DNA of 64,000 nt from Frankia sp. RB7 (GCA_030403585.1 JAUEPE010000005.1:62001-126000), one strand, 5' to 3'; shown: positions 18,301 through 26,774, counted from the stretch's first letter. A program made the numbers and translations. Notes: generated from the sequence alone by a model not told the origin.

Positions 18301-18799
18301 GGAAGCGCGCGAGCGGCTCCTGACCTCGTTCGAGGTCGTCAACAGCCACTTCAAGCGCCTGTTCGTCGAGCTGTTCGGCGGCGGCGAGGCCGCGCTGCAC
18401 CTGATCGAGAGCGACGACCCGCTGGAGGCCGGTCTCGAAATCATCGCAAAACCCCCAGGCAAGAAGCCGCAGACGCTGTCGCTGCTCTCGGGCGGCGAGC
18501 AGGCGCTGACCGCGATGGCACTGATCTTCGCGGTGTTCTTGACGAACCCCTCGCCGATCTGCGTGCTGGACGAAGTCGACGCGCCGCTCGACGACCACAA
18601 TGTCGAGCGCTATTGTAACCTGCTGAACGAGATGACCGCCTCGACCGACACGCGCTTCGTCATCATCACGCACAACCCGATCACGATGGCGCGGATGAAC
18701 CGGCTGTTCGGCGTCACCATGGCCGAGCGTGGCGTCTCGCAGCTCGTCTCGGTGAACCTGCAAGAGGCAGTGGACATTCTCGACCAGAACGTGGCGTGA
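15335..18799 (+). CDS. smc: Chromosome segregation protein SMC
   Basis: A 1154-residue structural maintenance of chromosomes ATPase. The N-terminal head has Walker A GPNGCGKSN at about 30-38. Two long coiled-coil arms rich in Ala/Glu/Arg flank a hinge at about 500-640 (KNLWPPIIDGITVDKGF begins it). The C-terminal head has the signature LSLLSGGEQALTAMAL and Walker B CVLDEVDAPLDD. Length and order match the family. The ATG at 15335 is preferred to the GTG two codons earlier because the conserved start is MKITRLRLHGFKSF. ScpA/ScpB partners are not in the window. Confidence 0.97.
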   Translation: MKITRLRLHGFKSFVEPTDFVIEPGLTGVVGPNGCGKSNLVEALRWAMGETSYKSLRAADMDAVIFAGSGNRPARNHAEVTMTIDNADRTAPAAMNDSQLLEISRRIEREAGSVYRINGRDVRARDVQILFADAATGARSPALVHQGKIGEIIQAKPEQRRRVLEDAAGVAGLHARRHEAELRLKAAETNLTRVEDVIGQLAGQMEGLKKQARQAVRYREVAAKVRKAEATLFHLRWIGAHADVSESGQTHDLAVREMAERTQHQAEAARIQAIRAAEMPALRDAEARAAAGLQRLTNARELLDREEERAKERVAELERRLAQFEGDIARAQQQTMDADVALQRLDTEDAELKEEIKSRVEKRSGVDERVGEAEAVLTETEQQFAELTTALADLTAKRNQLEANVRTHRDKLARLDQEIANVATEEQKLTAETGGFGDLDELTATVETAEQTLAASEAAAQASEAAHVAARQTLESSRSPLNEADKRVQRLDTEARTISKIVNGETKNLWPPIIDGITVDKGFEKAIGAALGDDLDAPVDPSAPMRWTNAGVTEGDPELPEGVTPLANHVQAPAELTRRLAQIGVVPRERGAELVSQLKTGQRLVSPEGDVWRWDGFVAAAHAPTGAARRLAERARLVDIENELEQARIDAQIKRSALENAESELQMAASTEGVSREAWRAAQRELNVARERHATAEREISRHAARKATLSEAHSRLAADRAEAEAAYEYAEAGISELPSSEDTETRLAAVRSDIEGHRRMAAQVRAEAQALAREAELADRRVQAILAERTEWQNRKESAASHIDTIQTRITEVSIERSDLENAPAVFAEKRSALITEIEYAENDRRMAADALATAETLMAETDRAAKLTLEALSSSREATARAEERMEGSRRRLEDIEREIRDMLEVEPQAVAGLAEIEPGAELPPLHDIEEDLEKMRRDRERLGAVNLRAEEELREVETQHNGLVTERDDLVEAIKRLRQGIQSLNKEARERLLTSFEVVNSHFKRLFVELFGGGEAALHLIESDDPLEAGLEIIAKPPGKKPQTLSLLSGGEQALTAMALIFAVFLTNPSPICVLDEVDAPLDDHNVERYCNLLNEMTASTDTRFVIITHNPITMARMNRLFGVTMAERGVSQLVSVNLQEAVDILDQNVA

Positions 18800-18804
18800 T
18801 ATTT

Positions 18805-18904
18805 TTGGCCGTCATTCCGGGGCTCGCGAAGCGAGAACCCGGAATCTCGCGCCGCCAACTCCAGATTCCGGGTTCGCGCTACGCGCGCCCCGGAATGACG
18901 GCGA
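18805..18904. repeat. Palindromic intergenic repeat (CGTCATTCCGGGG family)
   Basis: The whole gap between smc and the next gene is an inverted repeat. CGTCATTCCGGGGCTCGCG opens it and CGCGCCCCGGAATGACGG closes it, with ACCCGGAATCTCG and CAGATTCCGGGTTCGCG as inner arms. The right end lies directly against the start codon of the downstream gene, so the element contributes that gene's leader. A long stem like this could also terminate smc transcription. Confidence 0.8.
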
Positions 18905-19888
18905 ATGAAAATGGTCTCGCCCACGCTTCCTGCTGAGCTGAAGGCCGCGCTCGACGCTAGGCTACAGGGCTTTTCCCGCACCGACGCTGCGCAGCGATCG
19001 CAGAAAATCTCGACGACCTATCGTGCCGGCGGCGGCTCCGGAACGATCAAGTCGGAAGCAGATGCGCTCGCCTATGCGCTGGCGCGTATGCCCGCCACCT
19101 ATGCGGCCGTCGCCGCAAGCCTGAGCGCGCTCACCGAGATCGCGCCAGACTTCTCCCCGGAAACACTGCTCGACGTTGGCGCAGGCCCGGGCACCGCGAG
19201 CTGGGCCGCCGCGGAGGCATTTTCGTCGCTGCAGGATTTTACGCTGCTCGACGCCAATGCGACGCTAAGCCGGCTGGCGCTCGAACTGGCGCGCGACAGC
19301 TCGCGCCTCTCCGATTGCCGTTATCTGCCGGGCGATGCCTCTACCAACCTCGCCCAGGTCTCACAGGCCGATCTCGTCGTCGCGAGCTACATCATCGGCG
19401 AGCTCAGCGAGAGTGACCAGCGCAAGCTCGCCGAGACAATGTGGGCCAAAGCGCGCCACGCGCTGGTCGTGATCGAGCCCGGCACGCCCGCCGGCACCAC
19501 CCGCATCCTCGCGCTGCGCCAGCAACTGATTGCGGCCGGCGCTTATGTTGCCGCGCCCTGCCCGCACGAAAAGCCCTGCCCGCTCATCGCGCCCGACTGG
19601 TGCCATTTCAACCAGCGCCTGCCGCGCTCGCAAGCGCACCGCCAGATCAAGGGCGCCGAGGTGCCGTTCGAGGACGAACGCTTCATCTACGTCGCGCTGA
19701 CCCGCGCGCCTCCAGCGGCCCGCGCCGCGCGCGTGCTGGCGCCGCCGGATGTCGGCAAGGCCGAGATCACGGCAAAGCTCTGTACCAAGGACGGTGTCGA
19801 ACTCGCCAAGGTCGCGCGGCGCGACAAGGCCGCCTATGCAGGCGCCCGGCGCTGGCGCTGGGGTGATGCCGTTCTGTCCGAAAGTTAA
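18905..19888 (+). CDS. Rsm22-like small ribosomal subunit methyltransferase family protein
   Basis: A 327-residue class I SAM-fold protein. The SAM loop is LDVGAGPGTASWAAAE, and the family-specific C-terminal half has CPHEKPCPL and DWCHFNQRL. These Cys residues are conserved in Rsm22/METTL17, where they bind an iron-sulfur cluster, and they are all present here. In mitochondria the family helps assemble the small ribosomal subunit; the bacterial role is uncertain, so a 16S rRNA maturation function is inferred. Two near-adjacent ATGs (18905 and 18911) are possible. The upstream bases are the end of a palindromic repeat, and no good ribosome site is visible. Confidence 0.85.
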   Translation: MKMVSPTLPAELKAALDARLQGFSRTDAAQRSQKISTTYRAGGGSGTIKSEADALAYALARMPATYAAVAASLSALTEIAPDFSPETLLDVGAGPGTASWAAAEAFSSLQDFTLLDANATLSRLALELARDSSRLSDCRYLPGDASTNLAQVSQADLVVASYIIGELSESDQRKLAETMWAKARHALVVIEPGTPAGTTRILALRQQLIAAGAYVAAPCPHEKPCPLIAPDWCHFNQRLPRSQAHRQIKGAEVPFEDERFIYVALTRAPPAARAARVLAPPDVGKAEITAKLCTKDGVELAKVARRDKAAYAGARRWRWGDAVLSES

Positions 19889-20023
19889 CCTCGTCCCCCG
19901 CTTTTGCCTTGAACTCGGATGGCTCCCGATCCGACCAAGTCTTACCTTTCCTCTGCGCCGGACTCTGCCCCGGCCCCGTTTTGGGTTACGCTGCCCGCCC
20001 CAATTCCCCTTCAGGAGTTCTCC

Positions 20024-20584
20024 ATGTCGACCGGCTGGATCGTTCTCGGCGTCATCGTCGTCCTCGTGTTCTTGGCCTTCAGTGCCTACAACCGGCTGGT
20101 GGCGCTCGGCCAGCGCGTTGGCCAGGCCTTTGCCGATGTCGACGTGCAGCTCAAGCAGCGCCACGATCTGGTCCCGAACCTGGTCGAGACGGTGAAGGGC
20201 TATGCCTCGCATGAGCGCGGCACGCTCGACGACGTCATCAAGGCGCGCAATTCGGCGATGTCGGCGCAGGGGCCAACGCAAGTGTCCGCCGCCGAGAACC
20301 AGCTCTCCGGCGCGCTCGGCCGGCTGATCGCGCTGTCGGAGGCCTATCCCGACCTCAAGGCCAACACCAATTTCCAGCAGCTTGCGAGCGAGCTCTCCGA
20401 CCTCGAGAACAAGATCGCGGCGAGCCGCCGCTTCTTCAACAACGCGGTCCAGGAATACAACACCGGCATCCAGCAGATGCCCGCCGCTCTGTTCGCCGGC
20501 ATGTTCGGCTTCACCAAGAAGGACTTCTTCGATCTCGGCGCGAGCCGCACCGAGGTCGAGGCCGCGCCTCAGGTGAAATTCTGA
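20024..20584 (+). CDS. lemA: LemA family membrane protein
   Basis: A 186-residue protein with one N-terminal membrane helix (GWIVLGVIVVLVFLAFSAYN) and the helical LemA domain: QRHDLVPNLVETVKGYASHE, then LSDLENKIAASRRFFNNAVQEYN. The C-terminus lies outside the cytoplasm in family models. The start at 20024 has CAGGAG upstream, and the frame before it is low-complexity. The M48 protease gene follows 32 bases downstream, a pairing that recurs in many bacteria and suggests a shared membrane quality-control role. Confidence 0.93.
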   Translation: MSTGWIVLGVIVVLVFLAFSAYNRLVALGQRVGQAFADVDVQLKQRHDLVPNLVETVKGYASHERGTLDDVIKARNSAMSAQGPTQVSAAENQLSGALGRLIALSEAYPDLKANTNFQQLASELSDLENKIAASRRFFNNAVQEYNTGIQQMPAALFAGMFGFTKKDFFDLGASRTEVEAAPQVKF

Positions 20585-20616
20585 TTTGAGCCGATAGGCC
20601 GGCAGGGCAACGCGTC

Positions 20617-21837
20617 ATGGCCGCGTATGGTCTCTACACGCACATCGCCTCGAACAAGTTTCGTTCGATGCTGCTGCTCGCCGGCCTGTTCGCGCTGGTC
20701 TATGTGCTGGTCTATGCCGGCGCGCTGGTCGCCGAGGTCGTCATCAACGGCAATGAGACCGTCGCCTATTATCTGAACCGTGCCTTCACCGATCTGCTCA
20801 AGGCCGCGCCCTTCGCGACGATCGCGGCAATTGCCTGGATCATCATCGCCTATTTCTTCCACCAGTCGATGATCGATGCCGTCACCGGCGGTCATGACGT
20901 CACCCGGCAGGAAGAACCGCGGCTCTACAATCTGCTCGAAAACCTCTGCATCTCGCGCGGCATCACCATGCCGAAGCTGAAGATCATGGAGAGCCCGGCG
21001 CTGAACGCATTCGCGACCGGCCTCAACCCGCGGCAATATGCTGTCACCGTCACCACAGGCCTCCTGAAGGCGTTGAACGACCAGGAGATCGAGGCGGTGC
21101 TCGGCCACGAGCTCACCCACATCAAGAACGGCGACGTGCAGCTGATGGTGGTCGCCGTGATCATCGCCGGCGTGGTCGGCTTCTTCGGCGAATTGTTCTT
21201 CCGGCTGTTCACGAACTTGAGCTGGAGCTCCGGCGGCTCGTGGTCGTCGGGCTCCTCCTCGTCGTCGCGGTCGTCCTCGTCGTCGAGCGACAGCAAGAGC
21301 TCCGGCGGCGGCGCCATCGTGGTCATCATCATCGCGGTCGTACTGATCGTGGTGGCCTGGCTGGTGTCACAAGTGGTCAAGCTCGCACTGTCGCGCTCGC
21401 GCGAATATCTGGCCGATGCCGGCTCCGTCGAACTCACCAAGAATCCCGATGCGATGATCTCGGCGCTGCGCAAGATCGAGAACCGTGGCGAACTGCCCGG
21501 CGCGACCTCCGCGGTGATGGAACTGTGCCTGGACAATCCGCGCGAGGGCTTTGCCGATCTGTTCGCGACCCACCCATCGGTACAGTCGCGGGTCGATGCG
21601 CTGGTCAAGTTTGCCGGCGGCCATGATCCAGGTCCGCTGCCGCCGCCCAATGACGAGGCGGAGGTGCCCGAAGAACAACAGGCCGACCAGCAGGACGCCC
21701 CGCCGTCGCTGCCGCAGGGACCGTGGAACGACGCAGGCGGCCGGGCCACGCCACCGCCCGTCCCTGCGCCAAGCCCTTCCGGAACCGCGGCCGGCAATCC
21801 GATCGGCAATCCCATGGGTCCCTGGGGCCGCCACTGA
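20617..21837 (+). CDS. Membrane M48-family zinc metalloprotease (HtpX-like)
   Basis: A 406-residue membrane protease. Two membrane helices occupy about 18-42 and 66-86. The zinc site HELTHIKNGD is near residue 168, a Ser-rich, glycine-rich loop spans about 205-230, and a further membrane helix follows (VVIIIAVVLIVVAWLV). The downstream glutamate ligand is likely in SREYLADAGSVELT. The tail from about residue 350 is Pro/Gln/Gly-rich and probably disordered. It differs from classical HtpX in the serine loop and long tail. It is co-oriented with lemA; together they likely process or remove membrane proteins. Confidence 0.92.
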   Translation: MAAYGLYTHIASNKFRSMLLLAGLFALVYVLVYAGALVAEVVINGNETVAYYLNRAFTDLLKAAPFATIAAIAWIIIAYFFHQSMIDAVTGGHDVTRQEEPRLYNLLENLCISRGITMPKLKIMESPALNAFATGLNPRQYAVTVTTGLLKALNDQEIEAVLGHELTHIKNGDVQLMVVAVIIAGVVGFFGELFFRLFTNLSWSSGGSWSSGSSSSSRSSSSSSDSKSSGGGAIVVIIIAVVLIVVAWLVSQVVKLALSRSREYLADAGSVELTKNPDAMISALRKIENRGELPGATSAVMELCLDNPREGFADLFATHPSVQSRVDALVKFAGGHDPGPLPPPNDEAEVPEEQQADQQDAPPSLPQGPWNDAGGRATPPPVPAPSPSGTAAGNPIGNPMGPWGRH

Positions 21838-22032
21838 GCGTGCAGTCTGCCGCGCCTCAAGCGGGTTTCACTGCGTTTGGGAAAAACTGCGAGAATTGCC
21901 GCTGGCCTGTGCCAGAGATTTGAATTCTCCCTTGTTTCTGCCATGTTCGCGCCCAACAGCAGACTCGGGACATCGATTTGGGGCCCGGCCGATTGCGATC
22001 TCGCGATCGGGGGCGCGCGTTAGGGGACAGCA

Positions 22033-22785
22033 ATGGCAAAGCCGGCAGTGGTTGTGGTGGGCGCGGACAAGGGCGGGGTCGGCAAGACCACGGTATCGCG
22101 CACCCTGCTCGATTATTTTTCCGCCAACAACGTGCCGACCCGCGCCTTCGACACGGAATCCCCGCGCGGCACGTTGAAGCGCTTCCACCCGGACATCACA
22201 GAAATCGTCGACATGACGACGACGTCCGACCAGATGAAGATCTTCGATACGCTCAATGCGACGAGCCCGTCGGTGACCGTGATCGACGTCCGCGCGGGCC
22301 TACTCTCGCCTGCGCTCGCCTCACTGCGCGACATAGGCTTCCTCGACGCTGCCAAGGCCGGCCAGATCACCTTTGCGGTGTTCCACATCCTCGGACCCTC
22401 GATCGCCTCACTGGACGAGATCGCCGAGACGGCGAATTTCATGGGCGGCGCAAAATATTTCCTGGTGAAGAACTTCATCAACGACACCCAGTTCTTCCAG
22501 TGGGACCAGGCGACCTACCAATCGTATTTCAACCGCATCAAGGACGCGACCGAGCTGACCATCCCCAAGCTCAACGAAATGGCCTATGAGCAGGTCGAGG
22601 TGTCCTCCGTCCCGTTCCTGAAATTCGTCGCCAACAAGGGCGTCCACGACGAAGCCGCGAACTATTCGTTCGTGCTGCGCGGTTATGTCCGGCACTGGCT
22701 GGCGAACGTCTGGAGCGAGTTCGACCGGATCCATTTGACCGACATCGTCGGCTCCAAGCCCGGCGGCCGCAGCAGCGAAAAATAG
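22033..22785 (+). CDS. ParA/MinD-like P-loop ATPase
   Basis: A 250-residue cytoplasmic ATPase with the deviant Walker A KGGVGKTT near the N-terminus (GADKGGVGKTTVSRTLL), a switch-like FDTESPRGTL and a Walker B-type VTVIDVRAG. This places it in the ParA/MinD/ArsA group that forms ATP-dependent dimers. No ParB gene or origin-like site is adjacent, so chromosome partitioning is unlikely. Its C-terminal half (YFLVKNFINDTQFFQWDQ) is not one I can link to a known family. A second P-loop protein follows 62 bases on, which suggests the two work as a pair. Confidence 0.82.
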   Translation: MAKPAVVVVGADKGGVGKTTVSRTLLDYFSANNVPTRAFDTESPRGTLKRFHPDITEIVDMTTTSDQMKIFDTLNATSPSVTVIDVRAGLLSPALASLRDIGFLDAAKAGQITFAVFHILGPSIASLDEIAETANFMGGAKYFLVKNFINDTQFFQWDQATYQSYFNRIKDATELTIPKLNEMAYEQVEVSSVPFLKFVANKGVHDEAANYSFVLRGYVRHWLANVWSEFDRIHLTDIVGSKPGGRSSEK

Positions 22786-22847
22786 TTGCAGAGCGCGGGC
22801 GGATACGGCTGGATTGGGCGGTCAGCTCGCTCAGATAATAGTTCGTG

Positions 22848-23516
22848 ATGCCCGCAACGCCCCTCTACATCATCTGCTCGCCCCGCCCGCAGGTCGGCAA
22901 GACCCTGCTGGCGCGGCTGCTCGCCGAATTCCTGCTGCTCAAGAACGGCAACGTCACGGCCTTCGACGTCAATCTGAAGGAGCCGTCGCTGCTCGATTAT
23001 CTACCGAAGATCACGGAAACGGCTGATGTGATCGACACCTTCGGCAAGATGCAGCTGATGGACCGCGTCATCGTCGACGACGGTCTAGCCAAGGTTATCG
23101 ACCTCGGCTTCCACGCCTTCGACGAATTCTTCAAGATGACCGACGAGATCGGCCTGCTCAAGGAAGCGGCGCGCCGGCATGTCGCGCCGATGATCCTGTT
23201 CGTCGCCGACACCGACCGCGTCTCCGCCCGCGCCCACGAGATGCTGCGCGGGCAGATCCCGCGGATGAACCTGATCACCGTCGACAACGAGTTCATCATC
23301 CGCGGCGAGCTGCCGCCTGCGATGGCCGGCGGCCGGTTGTTCCGCCTGCCGGCGCTGCCCGGCTTCCTCAAGACCTATATCGACCGGCTGAACTTCTCCT
23401 TCACCGGTTATCTGCGTCAGGAGAAGGACTCCTCGACCGAGCTGCACCAATGGGTCCGGCGGAATTACCTCGCCTTCCGCGAACTCGAGCTCAGCCTGAT
23501 CCTGCAACGATCTTAG
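22848..23516 (+). CDS. P-loop NTPase-like protein, partner of the ParA-like ATPase
   Basis: A protein of about 222 residues starting MPATPLYIICSPRPQVGKT, which is a Walker A loop (PRPQVGKT) without the extra lysine of true ParA proteins. Strand-loop features of the same fold follow (VTAFDVNLKEPSLLDYLP), but the Walker B region is degenerate (MILFVADTDRV). It may bind nucleotide without ParA-type dimer chemistry, or act as a regulatory partner of the preceding ATPase. An adjacent GTG at 22845 is an alternative start. No ribosome site is obvious. Function unknown. Confidence 0.7.
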   Translation: MPATPLYIICSPRPQVGKTLLARLLAEFLLLKNGNVTAFDVNLKEPSLLDYLPKITETADVIDTFGKMQLMDRVIVDDGLAKVIDLGFHAFDEFFKMTDEIGLLKEAARRHVAPMILFVADTDRVSARAHEMLRGQIPRMNLITVDNEFIIRGELPPAMAGGRLFRLPALPGFLKTYIDRLNFSFTGYLRQEKDSSTELHQWVRRNYLAFRELELSLILQRS

Positions 23517-23607
23517 GTCGCAAATTATACCCGGATAATATTGACTGCTGGCCGCGTTGGGCTTAGTGAGACGGGCATCTACGTCCCCTCCAGCCAGGGC
23601 CCAGCCG

Positions 23608-23940
23608 GTGAGCATCGACCGAAAAGCAGCCATCGCCGCCTACAAGGAGCGGAAGACCATTGCGGGCATCTATGTGGTCCGCTGTGCAGCCTTGGGCGAG
23701 GCCTGGGTCGGCCAAGCGCCGAACCTGGAGACGATCCAGAACCGCATCTGGTTTTCGCTGCGCCAGGGCAACCATCCCTGCCGCAGCCTCCAGGCCGCCT
23801 GGAACGCGCATGGCGAGGCCGGTCTGACGTTCGGCGAATGCGAACGGCTGGAGGATGAGGAGACGGACTACGTCCGGAACGCGCTGCTGAAAGAGCGCGC
23901 GCTGCACTGGCGGGCCGAACTGAAGGCGGATGCGATCTGA
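23608..23940 (+). CDS. GIY-YIG nuclease-fold protein
   Basis: A short protein of about 110 residues. AGIYVVRCAALGEAWVGQAP gives the GIY strand and the second motif as W-V-G. RIWFSLRQGNHPCRSLQAAW is the helix with the catalytic Arg region, and an acidic segment (ECERLEDEE) supplies a possible metal ligand. The frame is open further upstream to a TTG at 23557, but those residues are Ser/Pro-rich; I prefer the GTG at 23608, with low certainty. It is a stand-alone GIY-YIG domain of unknown target, positioned after the two ATPases and convergent with apt. Confidence 0.72.
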   Translation: MSIDRKAAIAAYKERKTIAGIYVVRCAALGEAWVGQAPNLETIQNRIWFSLRQGNHPCRSLQAAWNAHGEAGLTFGECERLEDEETDYVRNALLKERALHWRAELKADAI

Positions 23941-23956
23941 CGATCGCAGCGACGTC

Positions 23957-24496
23957 TCAATGCCCCTCAAACGTCATCAGCGTGCGCACCGGAATATCCA
24001 TGGCGCGCAGCTTTGCGGCGCCGCCGAGATCGGGCAGGTCGATGATGAAGCAGGCAGCAACGACATTGGCGCCGATCTGACGCAGCAGTTTCACCGCGCC
24101 CTCGGCAGTGCCGCCGGTGGCGATTAGATCGTCGACCAGGATGACGCGCTCACCGGGCTGGATCGCATCGACATGCATCTCCATCTCGTCGATGCCGTAC
24201 TCCAGCGAATAGGCGATGCGCACGGTGGTGTGCGGCAGCTTGCCCTTCTTGCGGATCGGCACGAAGCCGGCCGAGAGCTGATGCGCCACCGCGCCGCCGA
24301 TGATGAAGCCGCGCGCCTCCATTCCGGCGACCTTGTCGATCTTGTTGCCGGCCCAGGGATTGACGAGCTCGTCGACCGCGCGGCGGAAGGCGCGCGCGTC
24401 CGCCAGCAAGGTCGTGATGTCACGGAATATGATCCCCAGCTTGGGATAGTCGGGGATGGCGCGGACGCTCGCCTTCAGATCGTGATCAATGGTCAT
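23957..24496 (-). CDS. apt: Adenine phosphoribosyltransferase
   Basis: A 179-residue purine salvage enzyme converting adenine and PRPP to AMP. It has the N-terminal [17 protein letters not shown] block, [17 protein letters not shown], the KKGKLP flexible loop, and the PRPP-binding [14 protein letters not shown]. Length and order match type I APRT. The start at 24496 has GAGAG upstream. A palindromic repeat lies between it and the 3' end of trpE(G) on the same strand. Confidence 0.97.
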   Translation of the reverse strand: MTIDHDLKASVRAIPDYPKLGIIFRDITTLLADARAFRRAVDELVNPWAGNKIDKVAGMEARGFIIGGAVAHQLSAGFVPIRKKGKLPHTTVRIAYSLEYGIDEMEMHVDAIQPGERVILVDDLIATGGTAEGAVKLLRQIGANVVAACFIIDLPDLGGAAKLRAMDIPVRTLMTFEGH

Positions 24497-24517
24497 TGGT
24501 CTCTCGCTTCGGTTTTC

Positions 24518-24604
24518 TCGTCATTGCGAGCAAAGCGAAGCAATCCAGATCTTCTTCGCAGCAGCAGTCTGGATTGCTTCGTCGCTTCGCTCCTCGCAAT
24601 GACG
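24518..24604. repeat. Palindromic intergenic repeat (CGTCATTGCGAGC family)
   Basis: CGTCATTGCGAGCAAAGCG with GAAGCAATCCAG forms the left arm, and CTGGATTGCTTCG with CGCTTCGCTCCTCGCAATGACG the right arm, around a centre rich in GCAG. The sequence fills the apt-trpE(G) gap and would fold into a long hairpin in either transcript. It is a different sequence family from those near 9.4, 18.8 and 56.2 kb. Confidence 0.8.
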
Positions 24605-24608
24605 GCAC

Positions 24609-26774
24609 TCAATTGGTTTCAGTATTCAGCCGGAACGCATTCTCGACAATACGCAAGCCCACCTCGTTGCCGAGCGACATCAGCGACTCCGGGTGGAATT
24701 GAACGCCGGCGACCGGCAGGGTCTTGTGCTCCAGCGCCATGGCGACACCGTCCTCGGTGCTGGCAGTGACGCTTAGAACCTCCGGCATGCTGTCGCGCTC
24801 GACGAAGAGCGAATGATAGCGGCCGATCACGATTTCGTTCGGCAGATTGCGCATCAAGCGCCCGCCGCGGACCTGCACACGCGAAGGCCGGCCGTGCGCA
24901 GGATGGGTGAGCTGGCCAAGCTCGCCGCCGAAATATTCGCCGATGGCCTGGACGCCGAGGCAGACGCCGAACACCGGCAGCTTGTTCTCCAGCGCCGCGG
25001 CGATGGTTGTCTTGATCCCGAAATCCTCCGGTCGGCCCGGGCCTGGCGACAGCACCAGCAAATCCCACCTCTTCTGCTTGAGCATATCGAGCGCATGCAC
25101 ATAGCGGACCACGGTGACGCTGGCGCCGACCTGACGGAAATAATCGGCGAGCATGTGCACAAAGCTGTCGTCGTGGTCGATCAGCAGCACGCGCTTGCCC
25201 GAACCGGTGGCATCGGGGGCAAACGCCGACAGCGGCTTCGGCGGATCGCCGCGCAATGCCTGGAACAGGGCTGCGGCTTTCACCTGGCATTCTCGATCTT
25301 CCGCGGCAGGATCGGAGTCGAACAGGCAGGTGGCGCCGACGCGGACCTCGGCGAGACCATCCTTCATGCGGATGGTGCGAATGGTGAGGCCGGTGTTGAT
25401 GCTGCCATCGAAATTTACCGCGCCGATCGCGCCGGCATACCAACGCCGCGGAGAACGCTCGTGATCCTCGACGAACTGCATCGCCCAGAGCTTTGGCGCG
25501 CCGGTGACGGTGACGGCCCAGGCATGGGTGAGGAAGGCGTCGAGCGCATCGAAGCCGGGACGCAGCATGCCTTCGACGTGATCGACAGTGTGGAACAGCT
25601 TTGAGTAGGTCTCGATCTGCCGGCGCGCCAAGACCTTGATTGTGCCGGGAACGCAGACACGCGCCTTGTCGTTGCGATCGACGTCGGTGCACATGTTCAG
25701 CTCGAACTCGTCTTTCTCCGAGTTCAGGAGCTGGCGGATCTGCTCGGCATCGCCGATCGCATCGGTGCCGCGCGCGATCGTGCCTGATATCGGACAGGTC
25801 TCGACGCGGCGTCCGTCGGAGCGCACGAACATTTCCGGCGAGGCGGAGACGAGGAATTCGCCGTCGCCGAGATTCATCAGCGCGCCGTAGGGCGACGGGT
25901 TGATGACGCAGAGGCGCTGGAACACTTCGGCCGGAGAGCGATCGCAAGGCTCGGCGAAGAGCTGGCCCGGCACGGCCTCGAACAGATCGCCACGCGCAAA
26001 GGCCGCGCGGGCAGTTTCCACCGTGGCCTGATATTCGCCGGGGGCGTGATCGGAAAAACCCTGACGAGGCGTCTTCTGGTACGGGCTGTCGGCCGTCTCG
26101 CGCGGCAGGCCTTCCGTCGACTTGCCCTTCCACGCAAATTCGTAGGTCAGCATCACGCCGCGGCCGGTGGCGCGGTCATAAGCGAGCAGGCTATCGGGGA
26201 CGTAGAGCACGATGTCGCGCTGGTCTTTTTCGCGCGGCCGCTTCTGCACGATATCCTCGATCTGGAACACGAGGTCGTAGGCGAAGGCGCCGAACAGGCC
26301 GAGCAGCCCGTCGTCATTGGCGGAGAAGACGGCGACGAGATCGCGCACCAGCGACATCACGCTGGCGCGCCGTGTGCGCTGGTCTTCGTCGATCGGCGCA
26401 TCGCCGCGGATGATGTGGCCGGCGAGGTGCGATCGCGTCTTCTCCGAGATCACGACGCAAGGTTCGCGCAGCACGTCAGCGAGGAAGGCGATCAGCACCT
26501 CGCCACGCGCGTTGAGCGCTTCGAGCTTGAAATTGACGCCAGTGGTCTCGAGCTTGAGCGGCGGATCGGAGAAGCCGAGATCAAAGCTCTCGTAACGGCC
26601 CGGCACGGTCGTACCGGAGGACAGCACCACGCCGCGGCGGCGGTCGAGCAGGCTGACGAGATCGTCAAGCCTGTTGGCACCGCCGGTAAACTGCTCCGCC
26701 ACGCGCGTGATCGCGAGACCGCCACGGGTGACGTAGTCGCTTCTGGCCGGAAGGGCAAAGACTGTCCTGTTCAT
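24609..26774 (-). CDS. trpE(G): Fused anthranilate synthase, component I plus glutamine amidotransferase
   Basis: A 721-residue enzyme for the first step of tryptophan synthesis: chorismate plus glutamine to anthranilate. The N-terminal two thirds are the chorismate-binding TrpE domain (ISGTIARGTDAIGDAEQI, ELNMCTDVDRNDKARVC, TVTGAPKLWAMQ). The C-terminal third is the amidotransferase, with the nucleophile in GVCLGVQAIGEYFGG and the catalytic His-x-Glu in FHPES. In classical TrpG the motif is CLGHQ; Val replaces His here, as in other fused rhizobial enzymes. The start has AGAGGA upstream. The gene is preceded by a Trp-Trp leader peptide and mutually exclusive hairpins, so attenuation is the likely control. 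Confidence 0.96.
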   Translation of the reverse strand: MNRTVFALPARSDYVTRGGLAITRVAEQFTGGANRLDDLVSLLDRRRGVVLSSGTTVPGRYESFDLGFSDPPLKLETTGVNFKLEALNARGEVLIAFLADVLREPCVVISEKTRSHLAGHIIRGDAPIDEDQRTRRASVMSLVRDLVAVFSANDDGLLGLFGAFAYDLVFQIEDIVQKRPREKDQRDIVLYVPDSLLAYDRATGRGVMLTYEFAWKGKSTEGLPRETADSPYQKTPRQGFSDHAPGEYQATVETARAAFARGDLFEAVPGQLFAEPCDRSPAEVFQRLCVINPSPYGALMNLGDGEFLVSASPEMFVRSDGRRVETCPISGTIARGTDAIGDAEQIRQLLNSEKDEFELNMCTDVDRNDKARVCVPGTIKVLARRQIETYSKLFHTVDHVEGMLRPGFDALDAFLTHAWAVTVTGAPKLWAMQFVEDHERSPRRWYAGAIGAVNFDGSINTGLTIRTIRMKDGLAEVRVGATCLFDSDPAAEDRECQVKAAALFQALRGDPPKPLSAFAPDATGSGKRVLLIDHDDSFVHMLADYFRQVGASVTVVRYVHALDMLKQKRWDLLVLSPGPGRPEDFGIKTTIAAALENKLPVFGVCLGVQAIGEYFGGELGQLTHPAHGRPSRVQVRGGRLMRNLPNEIVIGRYHSLFVERDSMPEVLSVTASTEDGVAMALEHKTLPVAGVQFHPESLMSLGNEVGLRIVENAFRLNTETN

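Noticed and set aside
17197..18763. Long minus-strand frames over smc
   Set aside because: Antisense frames of a GC-rich coiled-coil gene; composition mirrors smc codons and no motif is present.
24518..24604. Hairpin between apt and trpE(G) as a purine riboswitch
   Set aside because: The sequence is a symmetric repeat lying past the trpE(G) stop, with no purine aptamer core and no position near the apt ribosome site that would need it.
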